A stretch of DNA of 51,565 nucleotides from an uncultured Lachnospiraceae bacterium (GCA_910586705.1 CAJUJK010000029.1:1-51565); one strand, 5' to 3'. Counted from the stretch's first letter, positions 15,500 through 24,776 are shown. Program-made: numbers and translations. The notes: a model not told the origin generated them from the sequence alone.

Positions 15500-17766
15500 C
15501 GCAGATTTTTAAGACAGTTTTGTCCATGTCTCTGTCAGGGACTGTTCTGATTGCGGCTCTGCTTCTTGGCATCAGGCTTCTGAAAGGGAGACTCGGCAGA
15601 CAGTGGCAGTATTATATCTGGCTGATTGTGGTGATGCGCCTTTTACTTCCTTTCGGACCAGAGGCAAGTCTGATGGGGCAGGCGCACCGGGCTTTGGAAC
15701 GTATGACGGTGCAAATGAAGCAGGGTACGCAGGGGGCGTGGCTGAGCGGTGAGGACAGTGCCAATCCTGCGCAGGGTGTCGGGCAGAGCGCAGGGGAGAG
15801 CATAGAGCGGCGTGTCGGGCAGAACGCTGGAGCGGGCACAGAGTGGAGCGACGGGCAGGATACGGGACAAAACGGCACACAGGGCACTGTGCGGCAGGGG
15901 CTGGAAGCTGTCGGGGAAAAAGCGGAAGAGCCGGCGGCGGAGAATGACAGGATGATGGCTGACAGCTTACGGCAGGCGGATGGCAAAGGGGCGAGTCTGG
16001 GAACCGGACAGGTCTTTTTGCGTGCAGCAGCCTTTGCCGGTAACTATCTCTGGGTGATCTGGCTGACAGCGGCGTCTGGTATGCTGATCAGAAAAGGCAG
16101 CATGTACCAGAGTTATATTAGGCATGTGACAGCCGGAGCGGAGCCGGTGTGCGACACCGCATTTTTAGACCGTCTCGCGGTGATGGCGGAACGGGCGGGA
16201 ATTGGCAGACCGGTGGAGCTTTGCGTGAATCCTCAGGTTTCTTCGCCGATGCTCGTGGGATATTTTCATCCCTGTATCATACTGCCGGACGCGGATGTGC
16301 CGGAAAAGGATTTTCAGTATATTGTCATGCATGAACTGACCCATTATAAACGGCGGGATATCTGGTATAAATGGCTGGTGCAGTTTGCGGTCTGCCTGCA
16401 TTGGTTTAACCCGTTTGTCCATTTGATGAGCCGGGAAATCGACAGGGCATGTGAGTTTGCCTGCGATGAGGCGGTGGTTGCGAAGATGGGGTATGGCTAT
16501 GCGGCGGACTATGGGAAAACGCTGCTTAACGCCATGGCAGCGGGCGGTACATTCAGGGAGCCGCTTGCCGTCATTACCATGAGCGCCAACAAGGAATTGT
16601 TGAGAGAAAGGCTGGGTGCGATTATGAGTTTCAATAAAAAAACGAAGAAAGCAGGAATGATAACGGCGGGACTGACCGTGGGGATTGCTCTGGGAGCGGT
16701 TTTTATCGGGGTGTATCCGGCTTCGGCTTCGGAACCTGACAAAGCCGGAATGTTTGTAACTGATAGTGCTGAGGGGACTGGGATATCGGATAAAGACAAA
16801 GCGCCAGTTGCAAAGAATATATCGGAAACGGCGGTCAGCAAGGAAGCGGCATGGGCAGATGCCGAAAAATATTATAAGGCAGGCAGCCTTCCCCAGTTCT
16901 ATATCGCATTCGGCGAACTGGACGAGAAAGCGCAGGAAAAGTGGCTCGACAGGATTTATGCAGACGGGAATCATCCGTTTTTTTCTGTCAGCGTAAAGCG
17001 GCTTGATGCGGACAGTCCGCTGGTACAGACTTTTGCACAGAAATTTTATGAGGATGATGAAGTGGCTTTTTTCTCCATTCTGGCGGATGAGATTATGAGC
17101 GAAGAGACGCTGGAGGGTTGGCTGGATCAGGCACTGTCAGATCAGAAGTGGAACTTCCAGTCGATGCTTTATGATAAACTGAACCGGGATGAGGAGAAGG
17201 ATGAACTGGACAAAGCGCTGGAGGAGGAGCAGAGGGAGGCATACCGCCTGGTCGGCGTTACGTGGAACGGGAAAAACTGTTATTATGAAGGTCAGCTTGT
17301 CAACATCTTTCTGGATATCCACATGCCGAACCGTTCTTTCTATACGCTGGACATGAACCCGGCGGGCACGGTCAATATCAAAATCATTCGCTCGGCGGAC
17401 GGACAGATCACGGGCGTGGCATATATGACGGAGGCGGAAGTCGCAGAGCTGTTTGGGGATATATATGGAGAAGGAGGAGAGGACAGCGAGGCGGATAAGA
17501 CAGAAACGGAGGCGGACGCGTCTGACAAAGAATTTCCCCGGGAGATGACAGTGGTCATGCCTGTGTGCAGGATCAGGGAGGGCGTCGGAGCGGATTCTCT
17601 GGTGGTCGGTCTGCTGGGAGAAGGGGAGACTGTCACGGTTCTTGGGAAGAAGGAAGACACCGACGGTCAGATATGGTATCTTCTGGATCAGGAGTCGCTG
17701 ACGGAGAATCCCGATCCTTCTGTGGAAGAGTGTTATATCCGTGGGGATTTACTGGAGGAGAAATAA
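15496..17766 (+). CDS. BlaR1/MecR1-type M56 metallopeptidase with C-terminal SH3-like domain
   Basis: A 756-residue membrane sensor protease. Membrane segments near residues 10-27, 37-53, 175-195 and 390-410 surround a zinc site His279-Glu280-x-x-His283 (MHELTHYKRRD) and the CEFACDEAVV glutamate. An unusual linker rich in Gly, Gln, Ala and Glu (about residues 70-160, with GQ-type repeats) separates the first helices. After the last helix there is an exported part of about 340 residues with no penicillin-binding domain, ending in a bacterial SH3-like module (CRIREGVGADSLVVGLLGEGE...). It is coupled to the repressor. The tail suggests a peptidoglycan or protein ligand instead of a beta-lactam, by inference. 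Confidence 0.88.
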   Translation: MTQIFKTVLSMSLSGTVLIAALLLGIRLLKGRLGRQWQYYIWLIVVMRLLLPFGPEASLMGQAHRALERMTVQMKQGTQGAWLSGEDSANPAQGVGQSAGESIERRVGQNAGAGTEWSDGQDTGQNGTQGTVRQGLEAVGEKAEEPAAENDRMMADSLRQADGKGASLGTGQVFLRAAAFAGNYLWVIWLTAASGMLIRKGSMYQSYIRHVTAGAEPVCDTAFLDRLAVMAERAGIGRPVELCVNPQVSSPMLVGYFHPCIILPDADVPEKDFQYIVMHELTHYKRRDIWYKWLVQFAVCLHWFNPFVHLMSREIDRACEFACDEAVVAKMGYGYAADYGKTLLNAMAAGGTFREPLAVITMSANKELLRERLGAIMSFNKKTKKAGMITAGLTVGIALGAVFIGVYPASASEPDKAGMFVTDSAEGTGISDKDKAPVAKNISETAVSKEAAWADAEKYYKAGSLPQFYIAFGELDEKAQEKWLDRIYADGNHPFFSVSVKRLDADSPLVQTFAQKFYEDDEVAFFSILADEIMSEETLEGWLDQALSDQKWNFQSMLYDKLNRDEEKDELDKALEEEQREAYRLVGVTWNGKNCYYEGQLVNIFLDIHMPNRSFYTLDMNPAGTVNIKIIRSADGQITGVAYMTEAEVAELFGDIYGEGGEDSEADKTETEADASDKEFPREMTVVMPVCRIREGVGADSLVVGLLGEGETVTVLGKKEDTDGQIWYLLDQESLTENPDPSVEECYIRGDLLEEK

Positions 17767-17768
17767 AG

Positions 17769-18278
17769 ATGAATACCTATATTTTTTTATATCCCGAAAC
17801 TTCATTTTTTGAAGTAAACCTTGTCGCATATTTTATGAAAACGAAAGGCGACATTTATATCGTCGCGGAGGAGGAGCATCAGACGATCTGTACGAATGAA
17901 GGTGTCAGGATCCAGAAGGATGTCAGCCTTGCGCAGATGAAAGCAGAAAACGCGGATGTATTTATTATTTGTGGCGGTGAAACCAATACTATTAAAAATA
18001 AACCGCTTCTGCTTAAAACCATAAACCGGTGTATCGGGGAGAAAAAGATTGTCGGCGGTATCTGTGCGGGACGAACACTCATTGCGGAGGCTGCCGGGGA
18101 CTTGGAATTTCCAGAGTCAACCTGCGTTTTGGACAATATCGTATTAAGCCCGGGCAACGAATACGTCGATTTTGCGCTGGCGGTGGGAAGAGCGGCGGAT
18201 ATTTTCACGGATGAGGCGGATTATCAGGAGACGGTAGACTATTTCAAATATTTTAGGTATACTCCTGTTGAAGAATAG
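17769..18278 (+). CDS. DJ-1/PfpI family protein
   Basis: A 169-residue flavodoxin-like protein of the DJ-1/PfpI superfamily. It begins MNTYIFLYPETSFFEVN, and the nucleophile elbow is VGGICAGRTLIAEAAG with Cys near residue 101. It starts 2 bases after the M56 stop, using GGAGG inside the end of that gene, so it is likely the third gene of the BlaI operon. Members include proteases, glyoxalases and amidases; the specific activity is not clear. The Glu usually found near residue 15-18 appears as Glu11/Glu15. Confidence 0.82.
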   Translation: MNTYIFLYPETSFFEVNLVAYFMKTKGDIYIVAEEEHQTICTNEGVRIQKDVSLAQMKAENADVFIICGGETNTIKNKPLLLKTINRCIGEKKIVGGICAGRTLIAEAAGDLEFPESTCVLDNIVLSPGNEYVDFALAVGRAADIFTDEADYQETVDYFKYFRYTPVEE

Positions 18279-18302
18279 AGGCAGCTTATAAACACGAAAT
18301 AT

Positions 18303-18644
18303 CTAGCGGTGGTTCTCCACCTCCACCTGCAAAATATCTGCAAACCGAATCTTGGTATTTACAATCTGCAATAACCGGCTGGTCTCGTCGATGCGGGCGA
18401 CCAGACCGGTTATTTTGATGTATTCCCCCTTTTGGAAATAGACGACAGTCGCCATGTTTCCTTTGGCGAGCAGATGCATCTGTCTGTCCAGTTCCTCCTC
18501 CATTTCCGGAGAAAGTTCAATTTTCGGGACGAGAATTTTCTCTTTCGCGGTGAGGGCGTCCGGCAGCCCGCGCAGCGCCGCGAAGGGCATGAACTGTTTG
18601 GCTCTCTCGTCAATAGGAATTTTGTTTCTGGGTTTACTCGCCAC
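18303..18644 (-). CDS. YolD-like protein
   Basis: A 113-residue protein of the YolD-like family, small proteins encoded beside UvrX/UmuC-type Y-family polymerases in Firmicutes. Marks are RAKQFMPFAALRGLPDAL near the N-terminus and ITGLVARIDETSRLLQIVNTKIRFADI near the C-terminus. It overlaps the end of the polymerase gene by 11 bases and is translated from the same mRNA. It probably acts with the polymerase in SOS-induced damage tolerance, in the role UmuD plays elsewhere. Confidence 0.88.
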   Translation of the reverse strand: MASKPRNKIPIDERAKQFMPFAALRGLPDALTAKEKILVPKIELSPEMEEELDRQMHLLAKGNMATVVYFQKGEYIKITGLVARIDETSRLLQIVNTKIRFADILQVEVENHR

Positions 18645-19896
18645 TTTTATGTCCTCCGATCTGGTGATTCCGCTCTCTGGTGGTGGCGCCCTCCTGCAGA
18701 TTCATGCCTTTCAGGATGGCGTCCTTGCCGAATTTATTTTTAATACTGATCACAGCCTGCTGTACTTTACGGTTTTTCTCAAGCTCTTCGGCGTCAACGA
18801 AAAAATTGTACTGATGGTATTCTTCCGGCATCACATGGTTGCACGTCAGGTTGACGCGGTGGATTGGCCACTCGGGATTCACGATTTTTTCATAGAGGGA
18901 TTCCACCGCGGGAATCAGGATGAGATCCGAGTTAGTGTCTGTCTGTAAGTCGGCGGTGCCGTGGGCGGACGGCGCGTTCATGCGGTTGGAGTAGCCGACA
19001 TGCAGGGTGACGGAGCGGGTGACCAGATTCTTTTCCACCAGATCAAGGCACAAAAGGTCCATCATTTCCTTTACGATGAGCAGCCCTTTGTCAAAGGGAT
19101 AGTCGCTGCCAAGCACCTGCCCGCTGGTGAGGCAGTTGGTGCGGGGACGGTAATTTTTGATATCGGCAATGGTGACAGGCTCCCTTCCCCACGCATGGTC
19201 GATCAGAAGTTCCGCGTCCACCCCGAACAGTTTATATAAGAGCTCTTCGTCGGCGGCTGCCACATCGCCCATGGTGCGGATGCCGAAGGTGTCAAGCCGT
19301 CTTGCCGTGCCGGCACCCACGCGCCAGAAGTCCGTGAGGGGCTTGTGGGGCCAGAGGGTCTGCCGGTAGCTCTCCTCCGTGAGTTCACCGATAAAATCAT
19401 CGGCGTGCTTGGCGGTGATATCCAGTGCGATCTTTGCCAGATACAGGTTAGAGCCTACGCCGCAGGATGCGCGAATGCCGGTCTGGACGAAGATATCCTG
19501 CATGATCTGAAAACCGAGCTGTCTGGCGGAGAGCCGGTAGAGCGAGAGATAATCCGTCACATCCATAAATGCCTCGTCAATGGAATAGACGTGAATGTCC
19601 TCCTTGGAAATATATTTCAGGTAGATGGCATAGATATCCGCGGAGACGTCCACATACTTTTGCATACGGGGCGGCGCCACGATATATTCCACGGCTTTTG
19701 GAATTTCAAAAATGCGGCACCGGTTTTTGATTCCCAGCGCTTTCATGGCGGGTGTGATGGCAAGGCAGATGGTTTTCTCCGTCCTGTCAGGATCCGCCAC
19801 GACTAAGTTGGTGGTCATGGGGTCCAGCCCCCGCTCCACACATTCCACTGAGGCGTAAAAAGATTTTAAGTCGATGCACAGATAGGTGTGGCTCAT
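18634..19896 (-). CDS. Y-family DNA polymerase (UvrX/UmuC/DinB type)
   Basis: A 420-residue translesion polymerase. The catalytic motif I is CIDLKSFYASVECVERGLDP, motif II is YSIDEAFMDVTDY with the two carboxylates, followed by GIRASCGVGSNLYLAKIALD and the helix-hairpin-helix DFWRVGAGTARRLDTFGIRTMGD. The little-finger domain occupies about residues 245-370. ATG 19896 is chosen for GAAAGGAG 5 bases ahead. It is 5' of yolD in a two-gene operon with a LexA-like box in its promoter. It copies past DNA damage at the cost of mutations. Confidence 0.93.
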   Translation of the reverse strand: MSHTYLCIDLKSFYASVECVERGLDPMTTNLVVADPDRTEKTICLAITPAMKALGIKNRCRIFEIPKAVEYIVAPPRMQKYVDVSADIYAIYLKYISKEDIHVYSIDEAFMDVTDYLSLYRLSARQLGFQIMQDIFVQTGIRASCGVGSNLYLAKIALDITAKHADDFIGELTEESYRQTLWPHKPLTDFWRVGAGTARRLDTFGIRTMGDVAAADEELLYKLFGVDAELLIDHAWGREPVTIADIKNYRPRTNCLTSGQVLGSDYPFDKGLLIVKEMMDLLCLDLVEKNLVTRSVTLHVGYSNRMNAPSAHGTADLQTDTNSDLILIPAVESLYEKIVNPEWPIHRVNLTCNHVMPEEYHQYNFFVDAEELEKNRKVQQAVISIKNKFGKDAILKGMNLQEGATTRERNHQIGGHKSGE

Positions 19897-19918
19897 GTCG
19901 CGCTCCTTTCTGGAATAC

Positions 19919-19947
19919 AGCATAGCATAAGAACGTATGTTTGGCAA
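19919..19947 (-). promoter_or_regulatory. SOS promoter with LexA-like box
   Basis: On the minus strand TTGCCA (19947-19942) and TATGCT (19924-19919) are 17 bases apart. The spacer holds CAAACATACGTTCT (19943-19930), which matches the Gram-positive LexA (DinR) consensus CGAACRNRYGTTYC at 12 of 14 positions. A repressor bound here would block the promoter of the Y-family polymerase. Confidence 0.75.
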
Positions 19948-20066
19948 GGGCGGAAAGCTGGAAAAATACGGGTCAAAAATCCGGCATACGGGAATGAGAA
20001 AAAAAAGAGGACAAAATCCCAAATTAATGTTAGAATACCCTTATACATATGAAGGGGTAAACGGAA

Positions 20067-21338
20067 ATGAGTGTTATCAGCAGCAAGGATGTCTATCAGA
20101 TCATCCGAAAAACTCTCGGCATCATCAACAATAAGATTATGAACCATGGGGAGATCACGGGGTATATCTTATATAAGATGATGGAGTATGAGAATACCTA
20201 CACCGAGCAGAATTACACGGAGCAGGAGCTGGTGGATTACACGATGCTCGGCATTCTGCATGACATTGGTCTTTATAAGGAGGACAATGTCAAGAAGGTG
20301 GCGGATTTTGAGACGAAGAATCTCTGGCCGCATTCGATCTATGGTTTTCTTTTTCTGAAATATCTGTCGCCTATCGGGGACAGGGCGGAGATTGTGCTGT
20401 ACCACCATTTGGACTATAATCGGTACGGCGCGATACAGAGCCGCTATATGCATGTCATAGAGCTTCTGAATCTGGCGGATAAGATGGATACGGTTCTGCA
20501 TCTGAAGGAGGAAAAGCTGGAGCCGGATTATTTTTCAAAGTACCGAAACATCAAATTTTCCGGCGCGGCGATGGATCTTTTCCAGAAAGCGGAGAAATGT
20601 TACGGGATTACGGAAAATCTCGTGAGCGGCAAGTATCGTGAGGAGCTGGATGTGCTTCTGGCAAAGCGGGCGTTTTCCGAGCAGTACAAGAAAGGCTTTC
20701 TGGAAATGCTTGTCTACACCATTGATTTCAGAAGCGAGCACACGGTGATCCACACGCTGGCGACGGTGAACTTTGCGGAGAAGCTCGGCAGACTTTCACG
20801 CGTCTCGGGGAAGGATCTCAGGGATCTCCACTACGGCGCGCTGCTTCACGACTTGGGCAAGATTGCGATTCCCTTACATATTCTGGAGTCCACGGGACGA
20901 CTGAGCGACGACGAGATGAAGGTGATGAAGGCACATGTGCGGATCACGGAGATGATTCTGGAGGGCGTTGTAGATGATGACGTTTTGCAGATTGCGGTCA
21001 GGCATCACGAGAAACTGGACGGGACGGGTTATCACAAGGGGCTTTCGACGGCGGACCTGTCCCTGTCCCAGCAGATCATTGCGGTGGCGGATATCTTGAG
21101 TGCGCTTTACGGCAAACGCAGCTACAAGGAGGCTTTCAGCAAGGAGAAAATTCTCGATATTATGAACTCCGATGCGGATAAAGGCAAGATCAACCGCAAC
21201 GTGGTGACAACCCTTGAAAAAAACTATGACAGCATTATCGCGGAGTTTGAGAAGGAAAAGGAGAACACCATAGGGCTGTATCTCAAAATTAAGGAGCAAT
21301 ATGCAATTATGATTGAGCGATTTAAACGGTTCGATTAG
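20067..21338 (+). CDS. Tandem HD-domain phosphohydrolase, HD-GYP-like
   Basis: A 423-residue cytoplasmic protein with two HD domains. The first has LGILHDIGLYKED (about residues 64-76), HSIYGFLFLKYLS and YHHLDYNRYG. The second, starting near residue 230, has LLHDLGKIAIP, KAHVRITEMIL and IAVRHHEKLDGTGYHKG, the HD-GYP pattern except that the Pro of GYP is replaced by His. HD-GYP proteins hydrolyse cyclic di-GMP or related dinucleotides; the changed motif leaves activity open. GAAGGGG lies 9 bases before the ATG. No receiver or membrane part is present. Confidence 0.85.
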   Translation: MSVISSKDVYQIIRKTLGIINNKIMNHGEITGYILYKMMEYENTYTEQNYTEQELVDYTMLGILHDIGLYKEDNVKKVADFETKNLWPHSIYGFLFLKYLSPIGDRAEIVLYHHLDYNRYGAIQSRYMHVIELLNLADKMDTVLHLKEEKLEPDYFSKYRNIKFSGAAMDLFQKAEKCYGITENLVSGKYREELDVLLAKRAFSEQYKKGFLEMLVYTIDFRSEHTVIHTLATVNFAEKLGRLSRVSGKDLRDLHYGALLHDLGKIAIPLHILESTGRLSDDEMKVMKAHVRITEMILEGVVDDDVLQIAVRHHEKLDGTGYHKGLSTADLSLSQQIIAVADILSALYGKRSYKEAFSKEKILDIMNSDADKGKINRNVVTTLEKNYDSIIAEFEKEKENTIGLYLKIKEQYAIMIERFKRFD

Positions 21339-21366
21339 AGTGAAAGGAATAGGAGGCATAACACCC

Positions 21367-22485
21367 ATGGAACAGTCAAAGGTATATTTTACATCCTTTA
21401 AGGCAACGGAACATGAGAATTTATTACAGAAGCTTCACCGGCTGATGAAGACGGCGGGTTTTGAAACTATCGACTTTACGGACAAGTACACGGCGATTAA
21501 GATTCATTTCGGGGAGTACGGGAATCTGGCGTTCCTGCGCCCGAACTATGCGAGAGTAGTGGCGGACTATGTGAAGGAGCTGGGCGGCAAGCCCTATCTG
21601 ACAGACTGCAACACGCTCTATGTGGGTAGCAGGAAGAATGCGCTGGATCATCTGGAGACGGCGTATGTGAACGGTTTTTCCCCCTATCAGACGGGATGCC
21701 ATGTGATCATCGGCGACGGTCTTAAGGGGACGGATGAGACGCTGGTGCCCATCGACGGCGAGTATGTGAAAGAGGCGAAGATCGGTCACGCGATCATGGA
21801 CGCGGATGTGTTCATTTCACTGACCCATTTTAAAGGACATGAGATGGCAGGCTTTGGCGGAGCGCTTAAAAATATCGGTATGGGCTGCGGTTCAAGGGCG
21901 GGTAAGATGGAGCAGCACTGTGACGGAAAGCCGGAGGTGGACCAGTCCCTCTGTGTGGGATGCGGCGCGTGCGACAGGATTTGTGCCCACGGCGCGCCCA
22001 TTATCGAGAATGGCAAGGCGCATATCGACCATGACAAATGCGTGGGATGTGGTCGTTGTCTGGCGGTCTGTCCGAAAGATGCGATTTCCGCAAGCTTTGA
22101 GGATTCCATCGCCATGTTGAATTACAAGATGGCGGAGTACGCGTGGGCAGTCTGCAAGGACAAACCGTGTTTCCATGTGTCGCTGATTTGCGATGTGTCG
22201 CCCAACTGTGACTGCCATGCGGAAAACGACATTCCGATTATCCCCAATGTGGGAATGCTGGCATCCTTCGACCCGGTGGCGTTAGATCAGGCATGCGCCG
22301 ATCTGTGTAATAAGATGGCTCCGGTGGAGGAGAGCGTGCTTGGTGAAAATCTGCACAAGCACGGCAATGAGGAGGGACATGACCACTTCTTTATGACCCA
22401 CCCGGATACGGAGTGGAAATCCTGCATCTCCCACGCGGTAAAGCTTGGGCTGGGAACGGATCAGTATGAGCTGGTGACGGTCTGA
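21367..22485 (+). CDS. DUF362 protein with 2[4Fe-4S] ferredoxin domain
   Basis: A 372-residue protein. The N-terminal and middle parts are DUF362 (IKIHFGEYGNLAFLRPNYA ... THFKGHEMAGFGGALKNIGMGCGSRAGK). A ferredoxin module follows near residues 194-240 with two CxxCxxCxxxC/A clusters: CVGCGACDRIC and CVGCGRCLAVCP. The ATG at 21367 has AGGAGG 10 bases ahead; the frame is open further upstream into the end of the HD gene. Many Lachnospiraceae carry this cytoplasmic protein; its redox partner is unknown. Extra His/Asp-rich stretch HKHGNEEGHDHFF near the C-terminus could bind metal. Confidence 0.9.
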   Translation: MEQSKVYFTSFKATEHENLLQKLHRLMKTAGFETIDFTDKYTAIKIHFGEYGNLAFLRPNYARVVADYVKELGGKPYLTDCNTLYVGSRKNALDHLETAYVNGFSPYQTGCHVIIGDGLKGTDETLVPIDGEYVKEAKIGHAIMDADVFISLTHFKGHEMAGFGGALKNIGMGCGSRAGKMEQHCDGKPEVDQSLCVGCGACDRICAHGAPIIENGKAHIDHDKCVGCGRCLAVCPKDAISASFEDSIAMLNYKMAEYAWAVCKDKPCFHVSLICDVSPNCDCHAENDIPIIPNVGMLASFDPVALDQACADLCNKMAPVEESVLGENLHKHGNEEGHDHFFMTHPDTEWKSCISHAVKLGLGTDQYELVTV

Positions 22486-22525
22486 ATGTAATAATGGTTA
22501 GCAGAATGGGTCATTGAAACGAGAA

Positions 22526-23104
22526 ATGAAAATATTATTATTGTGTTTAAATGCTTTTGAGACAATGGAATTTAGTCCCTTTGTAGACGTTATTGGATGG
22601 GCACATGATGATTTTAATTGTGATGTAGCGATTGATATATGTGGATTCAATCGTACTATCGTAAGTACATTTGGAGTATCTATAGCGGCAGATATTCTAA
22701 TAGATGATGTTGATGTAGATCAATATGATGCGTTGGCTATACCGGGCGGCTTTGAAGAATATGGATTTTATAAGGAAGCGTACTGTGAAAAAACACTAAA
22801 CTTAATTCGCTCTTTTCATTCACAGCATAAGCCCATTGCGTCAGTCTGTGTTGCTGCTTTTCCATTGGCTAAAAGTGGTATATTAAAAAATAGAAAAGCG
22901 ACCACATATCATTTACGAGGTGGATATAAGAGAGAGGAATTAAAAAATTCTGGAGTTGTACTCGGAGATGAATGGATCGTAGTGGATGATAATATCATAA
23001 CATCTTCATGTCCGAAAACGGCTCCCGATGTCGCATTTCGTTTATTAGAAATGCTTACGTCAAAAGAAAAAGCTATGGAAGTCAGGAAAGTAATGGGATA
23101 CTAG
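22526..23104 (+). CDS. DJ-1/PfpI family protein (ThiJ-like)
   Basis: A 192-residue DJ-1/ThiJ-like protein: start MKILLLCLNAFETMEF with Glu near residue 15, then ALAIPGGFEEYGFY and the nucleophile elbow ASVCVAAFPLA (Cys near residue 110), ending SCPKTAPDVAFRLLEML. A TTG 12 bases upstream is an alternative start; neither has a strong binding site. It is distinctly A+T richer than both neighbours and is not part of their operons, suggesting recent transfer. Possible roles include glyoxalase-type or stress protection; not assignable further. Confidence 0.82.
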   Translation: MKILLLCLNAFETMEFSPFVDVIGWAHDDFNCDVAIDICGFNRTIVSTFGVSIAADILIDDVDVDQYDALAIPGGFEEYGFYKEAYCEKTLNLIRSFHSQHKPIASVCVAAFPLAKSGILKNRKATTYHLRGGYKREELKNSGVVLGDEWIVVDDNIITSSCPKTAPDVAFRLLEMLTSKEKAMEVRKVMGY

Positions 23105-23167
23105 AAACAAAAACCTAAATAAAACAGTTAATAACAACAAAGAATACGACGAGTTTACATGACAAAA

Positions 23168-23208
23168 GACCTCCGGCAGTCTACAGATCAAGAGAATGCG
23201 CGGAGGTC
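23168..23208. terminator. Bidirectional terminator
   Basis: GACCTCCG (23168-23175) pairs with CGGAGGTC (23201-23208). T-rich runs follow on both strands (GCTTTGTATCTTTTT on plus, TTTTG on minus). It lies between the convergent DJ-1-like and glutamate-synthase-like genes. Confidence 0.7.
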
Positions 23209-23300
23209 GCTTTGTATCTTTTTAAAGAACAGTTTTTAAGACGATGCCTGGAGCATAATCGCCTTTATCGGCATGACGTCTAATTGGCGGATCAGTGCAG

Positions 23301-24725
23301 TTACCGCGCCTCACCCGCGTGCGGGATATTGGTGTGCTCCGAGATCTCCCTGCTGATTGTACACAGGTCATCCACCGATAGTCCATGAATGTCTGAATGG
23401 CCGGTGATCCGTGCAAAGGTTTTTAACTCCTCAGCGGAACAACGCAGATAATTTTCCACCCGTTTTGCGGCGGCGTCAACATGCAGTCTTTCACGGAGCT
23501 TTTCATCCTGCGTCGCCACGCCTACCGGACACATGCCGCTGCCGCAGATGCGGTACTGCTGACATGCCGCTGCTACCATAGCGGCGGAAGCCACCGCGAC
23601 GGCGTCCGCGCCCATGGCGATCGCCTTTGCGAAATCAGAGGATACCCGTAAGCCTCCCGTGATAACCAGATCAATATCCGCTCCCACGGCGTCTAAGTAT
23701 TTTCTGGCACGGTAAAGGGCGTAGAGGGTCGGTACGCTGGTGGAATCCCGGACGATGGCGGGGGATGCGCCCGTTGCGCCGCCTCTGCCGTCTATGGTGA
23801 TGAAGTCGGGCTCGGCGTATACGCAGAACGCCAGATCTTTCTCGATGCGTCCTGCGGCAATTTTGATGCCGATGGGTCTGCCCCCGCTTCTTTCCCGCAG
23901 TTCGCCCACCAGTTTCTTTAAATCATCCGCACTGTCGATACCGGGGAATCTGGAGGGGCTGATTACGTCCTCTCCCAGCGGCTTGTTTCTGATTTTTGCG
24001 ATTTCGGGTGTCACTTTGCCGCCCGGCAGATGACCGCCCATGCCCGGCTTCGTGCCCTGTCCGATCTTGATTTCAATGGCGTCCGAGGTTTTTAGGTTTT
24101 CAGCGGTGACGCTGTACTGGTTCGGAACGTACTCAAATATGTACTTGTATGCCGACGCCTTTTCCTCGGGAAGAATGCCGCCTTCCCCGCTGCACATAGC
24201 GGTTTCCACAGCGGCGCTTCCCTTTGCCATCGCGATTTTGGTCTCCCGGGAGAGGGCGCCGAAGGACATGTGGGAGATGTATACCGGCATGGCAAGCGTC
24301 ATCGGTTTTTTCGCGCGTTTGCCGATCACGGTCTGCAACGATACCTCTGCGTGTTCATCCAAGGGCATCGGGTTTAACTGCGCGCCGAGTATCAGTACAT
24401 CGTCCCAGTCCGGCATCTTCATCTGCGTGCCCATAGCCTCGATGGCGGATTTCCCGGTGACAGCCATCTCGTGGATCTCTTTCATATAGCGGTAATTGCT
24501 GTCCGTTTTTCTTGTTTCCGCGGGATAGCTTAAATCCAGATTCCCGTTTTCCTCGGAAACGGTCGGATTTGTTGTCTCCGCGCTGACGACGGGCTTTTCG
24601 GGTTCCAGAGCGTTAAATTTCTCCGGCGGCTGCTTGCAGATGGGGCATTCCGTCAGCTCAGAAAAGGGTTTTCCCTCTTTTTCCTCATCATACTCGTAAC
24701 CGCAGATGCTGCATTTGTAAATCAT
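23301..24725 (-). CDS. Rubredoxin fused to FMN-binding glutamate synthase domain
   Basis: A 474-residue protein. Residues 1-45 are a rubredoxin (YKCSICGYEYDEEKEG ... TECPICKQPP, four iron Cys). The rest is the GltB FMN/synthase domain: MSFGALSRETKIAMAKGS, SGEGGILPEE, IGQGTKPGMGGHLPG, GRGGATGASP, and the 3Fe-4S cysteines CQQYRICGSGMCPVGVATQD. The glutaminase domain of full glutamate synthase is absent. Such stand-alone domains use ammonia or act on other substrates; the fused rubredoxin suggests an electron donor in cis. Regulation: a PerR-like palindrome sits on its promoter, hinting at peroxide or metal control. Confidence 0.9.
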   Translation of the reverse strand: MIYKCSICGYEYDEEKEGKPFSELTECPICKQPPEKFNALEPEKPVVSAETTNPTVSEENGNLDLSYPAETRKTDSNYRYMKEIHEMAVTGKSAIEAMGTQMKMPDWDDVLILGAQLNPMPLDEHAEVSLQTVIGKRAKKPMTLAMPVYISHMSFGALSRETKIAMAKGSAAVETAMCSGEGGILPEEKASAYKYIFEYVPNQYSVTAENLKTSDAIEIKIGQGTKPGMGGHLPGGKVTPEIAKIRNKPLGEDVISPSRFPGIDSADDLKKLVGELRERSGGRPIGIKIAAGRIEKDLAFCVYAEPDFITIDGRGGATGASPAIVRDSTSVPTLYALYRARKYLDAVGADIDLVITGGLRVSSDFAKAIAMGADAVAVASAAMVAAACQQYRICGSGMCPVGVATQDEKLRERLHVDAAAKRVENYLRCSAEELKTFARITGHSDIHGLSVDDLCTISREISEHTNIPHAGEAR

Positions 24726-24776
24726 AGTAAGTACCTCCTTCGTATTTTGGCATTTCGGACAGGGATCATAGATCCA

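Noticed and set aside
15730..15970. Tandem-looking repeats of GGGCAG-type units
   Set aside because: They encode the Gly/Gln-rich linker inside the M56 sensor; not a separate repeat array and not CRISPR.
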